Assembly: GCF_021353295.2 (NCBI RefSeq)
Contig: NZ_CP120635.1
Location: 1,034,001 to 1,098,000 of the forward strand
Source of the DNA: Pseudodesulfovibrio thermohalotolerans
Lineage (GTDB): Bacteria > Desulfobacterota > Desulfovibrionia > Desulfovibrionales > Desulfovibrionaceae
Direction of reading: 5' to 3'
DNA: 64,000 nt
In this document: one piece after another, positions 1 through 5,982 of the stretch
Numbering within the stretch: the first letter of the stretch is position 1
Layout: each line of letters starts with the position of its first letter
Translations under genes and position numbers: made by a program
Notes under the pieces: model-generated
What the model was told of the DNA's origin: nothing
The model's database searches: none
The model's input: the letters and a program-made list of their open reading frames with translations, nothing else

Positions 1-786
1 GTCCGCGATCTTGCGGCGGCAGATGTTTTCGCAGGGGGCGGGGCAGAGACGGCCCACGGCCAGGGGAAGCGGGTTGCGTTCCTTCATGATGGTGAGCGCG
101 CCGCGCATGTCGCCCTTCTTCAACTGCTGGATGTAGCTGCGGACGTCGATCTGGGCCGGGCATTTCTGCATACAGGGGGCCAGACAGTCGTCGACCTTGT
201 TGAGGTGCAGCAGGTCCATGGTCATGCCGGACACGCGGATGGCTCCGGTGGGGCAGACCTCGGCGCATTTGCCGCAGGAGCGGCAGGCGTGCCAGTCCAC
301 AACGGGCAGCCCCTGGTTGTTGAGCCGGATGGCGTCGAAGCCGCAGACCTTGACGCAGGAGCCCATGCCGATGCAGCCGAGGCCGCAGGATTTTTCGCCG
401 CCGTGGAGCAGCGCCTCGGCTCGGCAGTCATGGATGCCTTCGTAGTCGAAGAGGAGGTTGGCGCGGGAGCCGCCGGTGCAGATGTTGTTGGCCACCTTGG
501 GTTCCTTGAAGGAAACCTCGGTGCCCATGATGGAGGCGATGTTCTGAGCGATCTCGGGACCGCCCGCAACGCAGATTTCCGGGGCGGCGTCGCCCTTCAC
601 GACGGCGGCGGCCGCCGCCGAGCAGCCGGGATATCCGCAGCCGCCGCAGTTTGCGCCGGGGAAACATCCTTCGACCCGTGCGATGCGCGGGTCCTCCTGC
701 ACGTGGAGAACGCGGGAGGCCACGGCCAGCACGGCGGCCGCGCTTAGGCCGAGAATGAACAATACGAGTATGGAAGAAGTAACCAT
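1..786 (-). CDS. rnfB: RnfB iron-sulfur subunit of the Rnf complex (partial, GltD-like fusion)
   Basis: Membrane-bound electron carrier subunit of Rnf, which couples electron transfer between ferredoxin and a second carrier to Na+ or H+ transport. The 262 codons seen begin with a hydrophobic anchor (about residues 4-24), then the RnfB cluster motif with Cys47, Cys50 and Cys55, then ferredoxin-type cysteine sets between residues 134 and 178 (CRSCGKCAEVC). From about residue 200 the sequence turns into the Fer4_20 type of GltD and dihydropyrimidine dehydrogenase (CLAPC, then GRLCPAPCENIC), so the protein is a fusion that continues past the window edge. The start ATG is 24 bases after rnfA. Subunit identity is certain; the function of the C-terminal part is inferred. 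Confidence 0.93.
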   Translation of the reverse strand, partial: MVTSSILVLFILGLSAAAVLAVASRVLHVQEDPRIARVEGCFPGANCGGCGYPGCSAAAAAVVKGDAAPEICVAGGPEIAQNIASIMGTEVSFKEPKVANNICTGGSRANLLFDYEGIHDCRAEALLHGGEKSCGLGCIGMGSCVKVCGFDAIRLNNQGLPVVDWHACRSCGKCAEVCPTGAIRVSGMTMDLLHLNKVDDCLAPCMQKCPAQIDVRSYIQQLKKGDMRGALTIMKERNPLPLAVGRLCPAPCENICRRKIAD

Positions 787-810
787 GTTCAATTTTTCCT
801 TAGGCTTTGG

Positions 811-1386
811 TTAGGCTGCCATGCCCTTGAAGGCGAAAAAGACCAGCGACATGATCCCAGCCGTTATCAGGGCCACCGGAACGCCTCGGAACACTGCGGG
901 AACGGGCATGAAGTCCAGCCGCTCGCGTATGGAGGAGATGATGACCAGGGCCACCAGGAAGCCGATGCCCGAGGCGAGGCCGTAGAGCATGGACTTGGTG
1001 AAGGAGTACCCGTTTCGCTGAACCATGATGGCCACGCCCATCACCGCGCAGTTGGTGGTGATAAGCGGCAGGAACAGGCCGAGCGACTTGTAGAGGGGCG
1101 GCACCAGTTTCCGGAGGAACATCTCCAGGAACTGCACCAGCGAGGCGATGACCAGGATGAAGACGATGGTTTGCAGGTACTCGATGCCATAGGGAACGAG
1201 CACGTAGTGGTGCAGGGGCCAGGTGATGCCCGTGGCCATCATGATGACGAAGATGACCGCGCCGCCCATGCCGAGGGCCACGTCTGTGGACTTGGAGGTG
1301 CCCATGAACGGACACGTTCCAAGATATTGGACAAGGACGATATTGTTGATGAATATCGCCGAGATGAAGAGCATGAAGTATTCCAT
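811..1386 (-). CDS. rnfA: RnfA integral membrane subunit of the Rnf complex
   Basis: Polytopic inner-membrane subunit that, with RnfE, forms the core of the ion-translocating Rnf complex. At 191 residues it has the normal length. The N-terminus MEYFMLFISAIFINNIVLVQ and the following GTCPFMG are family hallmarks; this Cys-containing half-helix pairs with the one in RnfE around a membrane [2Fe-2S] centre in studied Rnf/Nqr enzymes. About six hydrophobic helices are visible. It lies between rnfE and rnfB in an operon with gaps of only 12 to 24 bases, all read leftwards. Confidence 0.96.
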   Translation of the reverse strand: MEYFMLFISAIFINNIVLVQYLGTCPFMGTSKSTDVALGMGGAVIFVIMMATGITWPLHHYVLVPYGIEYLQTIVFILVIASLVQFLEMFLRKLVPPLYKSLGLFLPLITTNCAVMGVAIMVQRNGYSFTKSMLYGLASGIGFLVALVIISSIRERLDFMPVPAVFRGVPVALITAGIMSLVFFAFKGMAA

Positions 1387-1398
1387 TTCAGACCTCTC

Positions 1399-2076
1399 CT
1401 ATCGGCCGTCGCAGGCGTTGCACGCCCCGCAGGAGGCGCAGGTGGAGTTCTGGGTGGTGGACTCGGTCTCGCCCTTCTTGCGGCTCTGGCGGCGGTTGAA
1501 GGCGTTCATGCCCGCCAGGATGAGGCCGAGGCAGACAAAGGCGCCGGGGGCCATGACCATGAACTGGGCGGGCTTGAAGTTCGCCCACATGACAGGAATG
1601 CCGAACACGGTGCCGTTGCCGAAGATCTCCCGGACGGCGCCCAGGAAGGTCAGGGAGGCCGCAAAGCCGATGCCCATGCCCAGCGCGTCGGCGATGGACG
1701 GGAGAATGGCGTTGCGAGAGGCGAAGGCTTCCGCGCGACCCAGGATCAGGCAGTTGACCACAATGAGGGGCACGAAGATGCCGAGCTTCTGGTACAGGGG
1801 GTAGGCGTTCGCCTGCATGAGCAGTTCAACGGCCACCACCAGAGAGGCCGTGACGACGATGAAGCAGGCGATGCGGACCTTGGGCGGGATGATCTTGCGC
1901 ATGGCCGAGATGATGATGTTGGACAGGGTCAGGACGAAGATGACCGCCGCGCCCATGCCGAGGCCGTTTTCCGCCGTGGAGGTGACGGCCAGGGTGGGAC
2001 AGAGGCCGAGCAGCACCCGGAAGGGCGGCAGTTCGGCCCACAGGCCTTTGAGGAATTCCTTTTTGATATCGCTCAT
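1399..2076 (-). CDS. rnfE: RnfE integral membrane subunit with Cys-rich tail
   Basis: Membrane subunit paired with RnfA. I start it at the ATG giving MSDIKKEFLKGLW because AGGAAGGAG lies just upstream; an in-frame ATG nine codons earlier falls inside the end of rnfG. LLGLCPTLAV carries the conserved half-helix cysteine. Six helices follow. The last dozen residues are unusual: CASCGACNACDGR holds four cysteines spaced C-x2-C-x2-C-x2-C after a charged, Ser/Thr-rich linker, and is absent from textbook RnfE. It could bind a metal or cluster at the cytoplasmic face, but that is inference. Confidence 0.95.
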   Translation of the reverse strand: MSDIKKEFLKGLWAELPPFRVLLGLCPTLAVTSTAENGLGMGAAVIFVLTLSNIIISAMRKIIPPKVRIACFIVVTASLVVAVELLMQANAYPLYQKLGIFVPLIVVNCLILGRAEAFASRNAILPSIADALGMGIGFAASLTFLGAVREIFGNGTVFGIPVMWANFKPAQFMVMAPGAFVCLGLILAGMNAFNRRQSRKKGETESTTQNSTCASCGACNACDGR

Positions 2077-2087
2077 GGTGCTCCTTC

Positions 2088-2657
2088 CTAGGAAGCCTGC
2101 CACAGGGTGGCGAGCTGGGGCTTGATGGTCCGGTAGATGTCGATGGCCTTGCGCACGGCGTCCACGGTTCCCCCGGAGGAGAAGGTCGCGCCGGAGATGC
2201 CGTCGATGTCGCCGCCGCGCGAGGCCAGATCCATGGAATCCAGGCCGTGGGCGGTGAACTGCTTGGTGAAGGCGGGCTTGGCCACCTTGGTGCCCAGGCC
2301 CGGGGTTTCGGTCTGGGTGGTCACGCCGATGCCCAGGAGGCGGTCCTGGTCAAGTTCGAAGCCGACGATGACGCCGATGTCGCCGGAGTAACCGGGGGCG
2401 AACGTCTCCAGGGCCACGCCCACGAGCTTGCCGTCGCGTTTGGCCGGGAACACGGTGACGTCGCCGACCTGCTTGCGCTCGGCGATCGGGTCGTTGTCGC
2501 AGTCCTTGAGGACCGACATGAGGGCCGGGCCTTGGACATAGGTCAGGACCTGTTGTTCGATCTGTCCCTTGGTCGCCTGCTTGAGGTTGACCAGGATGGT
2601 GCCCGACGCCGCGCAGATCAGGGACAGGACCACGAGCATATGAAGTATTTCGCGCAT
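2088..2657 (-). CDS. rnfG: RnfG, FMN-binding periplasmic subunit
   Basis: Flavoprotein subunit anchored by one N-terminal helix (about residues 5-23) with its FMN_bind domain outside the membrane. The covalent-flavin motif is present near residue 157 as DGISGATFSS, where the threonine is the expected phosphodiester attachment site made by ApbE. GVTTQTETPGLGTKV is the other family signature. The length of 189 residues is normal. Its stop is 11 bases before the rnfE start, in the order C-D-G-E-A-B. No ApbE gene is visible in the window; it may lie beyond rnfB. Confidence 0.95.
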   Translation of the reverse strand: MREILHMLVVLSLICAASGTILVNLKQATKGQIEQQVLTYVQGPALMSVLKDCDNDPIAERKQVGDVTVFPAKRDGKLVGVALETFAPGYSGDIGVIVGFELDQDRLLGIGVTTQTETPGLGTKVAKPAFTKQFTAHGLDSMDLASRGGDIDGISGATFSSGGTVDAVRKAIDIYRTIKPQLATLWQAS

Positions 2658-2659
2658 GA

Positions 2660-3607
2660 CTACTTGACTCCGAAGAATTTGGGCCGGAGCCGTTCCAGCA
2701 GGGGGCTGAGAAGGCTGGCGGTCATGACGGCGAAGGGAACGCCGTCAGGGTAGACGCCGTAGGTCCTGATGAGGATCACCATGGCGCCCGCAATGAGGCC
2801 GAACACGATCTGGGGCAGTTTGCCCACCGGGCTTGAAGCGGTGTCGGTGGCCAGGAAGAACGCGCCGAACACGGTGCTGCCCGTTACCAGATGGAAGACC
2901 GGGGAGGCGTAGACGGTGGGATCGATGTACCAGAAGATCGCGGCTGTCCCGGCCACGCCGACCAGGAAGGCGGCGGGAATGAAGACGCGTATCCAGCGGG
3001 TGGCCAGGAGGAACACGCCGCCCGCGATCAGGGCCAGCACCTGCGAGGAGCCGAGTCCGCCGAGCTGGCGGCCAAGCAGCAGGTCCAGGGTGTCGAATTG
3101 GCCGAGGCGTTCGACGCCGAAGTACATGAGCTGGTCGACCGGGCTGTTGATGGCGAAGTGGATGAGGTTCAGGTCGATGTCCATTTCGGCGGGCCAGGAG
3201 AGGCGGCACACGGCCCAGCCCACCAGGGGCGCACAGACCGGGTTGCAGCCGAAACCGCCGAACACGGTGCGGCCGAGGCCGATGGTCACGATTGCGCCTA
3301 TGACGACCAGCCACCAGGGCGCGGTGGCCGGGAGCAGGAACGCGAACAGCACGCCCGCGTAAAAGGCGGTGAAGTTGTCGATGTCCACATCGCGGTGTTG
3401 CAGTCTGAGGAACACCGCGTCGGCCAGAGCCGCCGTGGTTCCGGCGAGGGCAATGACGGAGGCCGCCTGGAGACCGTACATGACCACGGCCATGACTGCG
3501 GCAGGGGCAAGGGCGAGCAGGTGCGCCAGCATCATTTTCTGGATGGTCCTGCCGTTTCGCCAATATGGCGGCGGAGAGACCGTCAGGCGCACTGCGATGT
3601 CTGACAT
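2660..3607 (-). CDS. rnfD: RnfD integral membrane subunit
   Basis: Polytopic membrane subunit of Rnf. I start at the ATG giving MSDIAVRLTVSPPPYWRNG, the usual RnfD beginning; an in-frame ATG eight codons upstream is possible. Family signatures include GFGCNPVCAPLVGWA and GSTVFGAFFLATD. The covalent-FMN motif SGAT that most RnfD proteins carry in a periplasmic loop is not found; the matching region reads FDTLDLLLGRQLGGLG. The length of 315 residues is otherwise normal. It sits two bases from rnfG, so the two are surely translated together. Confidence 0.94.
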   Translation of the reverse strand: MSDIAVRLTVSPPPYWRNGRTIQKMMLAHLLALAPAAVMAVVMYGLQAASVIALAGTTAALADAVFLRLQHRDVDIDNFTAFYAGVLFAFLLPATAPWWLVVIGAIVTIGLGRTVFGGFGCNPVCAPLVGWAVCRLSWPAEMDIDLNLIHFAINSPVDQLMYFGVERLGQFDTLDLLLGRQLGGLGSSQVLALIAGGVFLLATRWIRVFIPAAFLVGVAGTAAIFWYIDPTVYASPVFHLVTGSTVFGAFFLATDTASSPVGKLPQIVFGLIAGAMVILIRTYGVYPDGVPFAVMTASLLSPLLERLRPKFFGVK

Positions 3608-3683
3608 CGCCTTAATGATGGGAGGAGTCATTCTCTATATCTTCCTTGGAGTTCGAGTCAAAATGTCGGGAGTCATCCGGGGC

Positions 3684-4829
3684 CTATGCCTGTTCAGTCT
3701 GCCTGCTGGCCTTGAGCTGTGCCTTGGCGAATCGGATGTATTGCAGCAGCGGCCGCCTGGCGAAGCAGTGGAAGGCGCACAGGCCGCATTCGAAGCAACT
3801 GTGCAGACCGTGTTTTTCGGCCATTTCGAACTTGTCGTATTCAGTGCATCGGCTGATGAGGTGCGGTTGGACCCGCGCCGGACAGTTGAGCACGCATTCG
3901 CCGCAGTTGATGCAGGGAGCGTCCTGAACCTTGGGAAAGCGGCTCGACGGGATGATGAAGAGGCCGTAGTCGTTCTTCGTGACGCCCTCGTCGAGGCTGT
4001 AGACGGCTTCGCCCCGGAAGGGGCCGCCGAGGACCACGATGTCCCCGGAAGACGGCTGGATGCCGACGGTGTCGAGCAGGTGGTGGATGGGGGTCCCGAG
4101 CGGCACGCGGTAGTTCCTGCCGTCAATGGTCAGGACCGTGTCCATGACGGGCAGGCCCGTGAGGACCACGCGCCCCAGATCGTGGAGGTCCATGACGCTG
4201 ACGATCTTGGTGTCGGCCGGGAACTCCCTGCCGGTGATGTCGCGGGTGACCAGCGCGTCCAGGGAGTGGGGATACTTGGGCTTGATGCCCACCGTCTCGG
4301 CCCCCGACAGCTTGAAGTTCTCTCCCTTGCCCACGGCCAGGACCGTGCGGTCGGGAGTCAGGAGCTTGCGGGCCATGTCGAGTCCGGCCTGGATGATTTC
4401 ACTTTCATCCATGAGCAGTTGCTGGGCCACGGAGATGCCCGGTTCCGGGTTGAGACCGTTGATGATGAGGGTGGCGGCCTTGCCGGAATACGGGGCCACG
4501 TCGATGCCGAGGTCCTGGAGAGTGCGCAGGAGATCCTTGCCCACGCCCATGGATTGAACATCCACGGTTTCGACGGTTTCGTCTCCGCCGTCGTGCGAGA
4601 TGGTCAGATTGTGTTCGTTGATGGCTGTGATCTTGCCCGACGCCGCTGCGTGATACGCGCCGCCGAAGGGGGAAGGGTGCTTGGCCAGGATTTCACCCCG
4701 GCGCACGGTCTGGCCCTTCTTGGTCTGCAACACCAGGTTGCGCTTCTGGATGTTCAGCACATTGGGAGCGTCAATGGAGGTGATGGACTCGTTCAGGCCG
4801 GAGTCAAGGGAGTAGTGTATCTTGAGCAT
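3684..4829 (-). CDS. rnfC: RnfC iron-sulfur subunit, short form lacking the NADH/FMN loop
   Basis: Peripheral subunit of Rnf. It has the N-terminal barrel-sandwich segment, then the SLBB-like middle and two ferredoxin cysteine sets starting near residues 306 (CINCGECVLNC) and 345 (CFECGLCAFHC). In ordinary RnfC the stretch before TLIINGAECEP is a GxGGAGFPT loop that holds NADH and FMN; here it reads LGIDVAPYSGKAATLIINGL and ends NPEP, so the loop and the acidic residues are missing. This suggests that electrons enter from the haem protein encoded directly upstream rather than from NADH. The 381 residues are short for RnfC. First rnf gene after the cytochrome, with a gap of three bases. Confidence 0.92.
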   Translation of the reverse strand: MLKIHYSLDSGLNESITSIDAPNVLNIQKRNLVLQTKKGQTVRRGEILAKHPSPFGGAYHAAASGKITAINEHNLTISHDGGDETVETVDVQSMGVGKDLLRTLQDLGIDVAPYSGKAATLIINGLNPEPGISVAQQLLMDESEIIQAGLDMARKLLTPDRTVLAVGKGENFKLSGAETVGIKPKYPHSLDALVTRDITGREFPADTKIVSVMDLHDLGRVVLTGLPVMDTVLTIDGRNYRVPLGTPIHHLLDTVGIQPSSGDIVVLGGPFRGEAVYSLDEGVTKNDYGLFIIPSSRFPKVQDAPCINCGECVLNCPARVQPHLISRCTEYDKFEMAEKHGLHSCFECGLCAFHCFARRPLLQYIRFAKAQLKASRQTEQA

Positions 4830-4832
4830 GCT

Positions 4833-5321
4833 CTACCTCGCGTGGCACTCGTTGCAGGAGTCGTCGCCGTAGGGGCCGCCGTTTTCCTCGTGGCAGCCCA
4901 TGCACTGGCCATGAAACGCCTCGGCGCGCAGCGGAATGTTGGCGATGTCGGGACGCTCATCCTCGGTCAGGGGGCCCTCGGGCACTTCGTCATGACAGCG
5001 CAGGCAGGCTTCGGAGTCCGGAAAGTTGTTCGGGTGCTCCTTTCGGAACCGCTCATCGAATTCGGCGGGGTGACAGGAGCCGCAGGGCAGGAATGTGTCC
5101 AGGCCGGTGTCGTCGTGGTGGCAGTCGGTACAGTCGAAACCGTAGTCGTCAAAATGGGTGCTGTGGGTGAAAATGACCCGTCCGCCTGTGTTGTCCATGA
5201 CGACTCGCACCGGCTCGGTTTCGTCCGGCGGGGATATCGCGTACCCGGCCACAGCCGTGACGACGCACACTGCGATTAAGGCGGCAATGGGGAAGTATCT
5301 GCTTTGCAACGGAGACCTCAT
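4833..5321 (-). CDS. Membrane-anchored pentahaem cytochrome c of the rnf operon
   Basis: Class III-like multihaem cytochrome c that most likely feeds or receives electrons at Rnf on the periplasmic side. Five CxxCH sites are visible (CTDCH, CGSCH, CLRCH, CMGCH, CNECH) after one N-terminal hydrophobic helix that acts as anchor or signal. The ATG at 5321 (MRSPLQSRYFP) has no clear ribosome site; the TTG four codons later has TGAGG at good spacing and may be the real start. Related organisms carry a larger multihaem cytochrome at the head of rnf; five haems is a small version. The product lies three bases before rnfC, making it the first gene of the operon. Confidence 0.9.
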   Translation of the reverse strand: MRSPLQSRYFPIAALIAVCVVTAVAGYAISPPDETEPVRVVMDNTGGRVIFTHSTHFDDYGFDCTDCHHDDTGLDTFLPCGSCHPAEFDERFRKEHPNNFPDSEACLRCHDEVPEGPLTEDERPDIANIPLRAEAFHGQCMGCHEENGGPYGDDSCNECHAR

Positions 5322-5982
5322 TATTGCTAATGGTTTGTGTCTGGCCCAACCCGGCGCCCACCCGGCGCGCTCCGTCCGGAGCAGAAAATCGGCATTGGGT
5401 TGATCGATCAATCAACTTTAAAGGACCATAAGCATGGAGCGTGCCATGATCGTGGTCCAAAAAAGGGTTGGGTGCTGCTTAACCCGTTATCGCCTGAAAT
5501 AAAAGGGATAATATATTCCTGTCTGATCGATTGATTTTCGTCGTTCAGGCCCGCCTGTCCGACTCCGGAAGGGAACGGTTCGGTCTTGACGGGGGTGTTG
5601 GATACTGTCTGAAAAAAAGGACAAATCATAAACCCGATATTTCTGAGTTAGTTCGTTAAGTCAGCTAGTTACGGTGTTTATGGCGTGGGGTGCCCGTTCC
5701 TGCGCAGGGAAAGGATGATGGTCAGGCTTGAGAAAAAAATCCCAAGATACGGCGAAATCCGAAGAGTCCAAAAAAACGTACAGGCGTCCGTCTTGGCAGA
5801 CCGGGGACAATCCGCCTTGTGCAATATTGAACAAGACGTAACCGATTTTTTTTGGAGACTGAGTGAAATGTCGTCTTTTCGGACGATCGGTCGGTTGACC
5901 GAGTCAACGTGGAGCCGGGGGCGTTGGAAGCCTGATTTCGGTTTTTTAGTATTCGGGCGTTTCGGCGGAAGCGGACCGGGGT
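5322..5982 (-). promoter_or_regulatory. Long control region upstream of the rnf operon
   Basis: No convincing gene lies in these 661 bases between the cytochrome start and the histidine kinase stop. The visible structure is a perfect 12-base palindrome TTGATCGATCAA at 5399-5410, a related half-conserved copy TGATCGATTGA at 5524-5534, an interrupted hairpin at 5423-5458 (GGACCA with TGGTCC, and CATGG with CCATG inside), and a Rex-like palindrome at 5817-5834. Part of the region is visibly richer in A and T than the flanking genes. A long 5' leader or several promoters are likely, but I could not place a convincing -35/-10 pair. Confidence 0.5.
5817..5834. promoter_or_regulatory. Candidate Rex (NADH-sensing repressor) operator
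   Basis: TTGTGCAATATTGAACAA is an imperfect palindrome matching the well-known Rex consensus TTGTGAANNNNTTCACAA at the outer TTGTG and ACAA bases and having the AT-rich centre. Rex senses the NADH/NAD+ ratio, which would suit an Rnf operon. The site is about 500 bases from the cytochrome start, which is far for a repressor unless transcription starts early in the leader. Recognised by eye only. Confidence 0.4.

Noticed and set aside
3369..5279. A 636-codon open frame on the plus strand across the rnfC and cytochrome region
   Set aside because: Antisense to rnfD, rnfC and the cytochrome, all with clear family motifs; the plus frame has no recognisable domain and is a GC-rich shadow frame.
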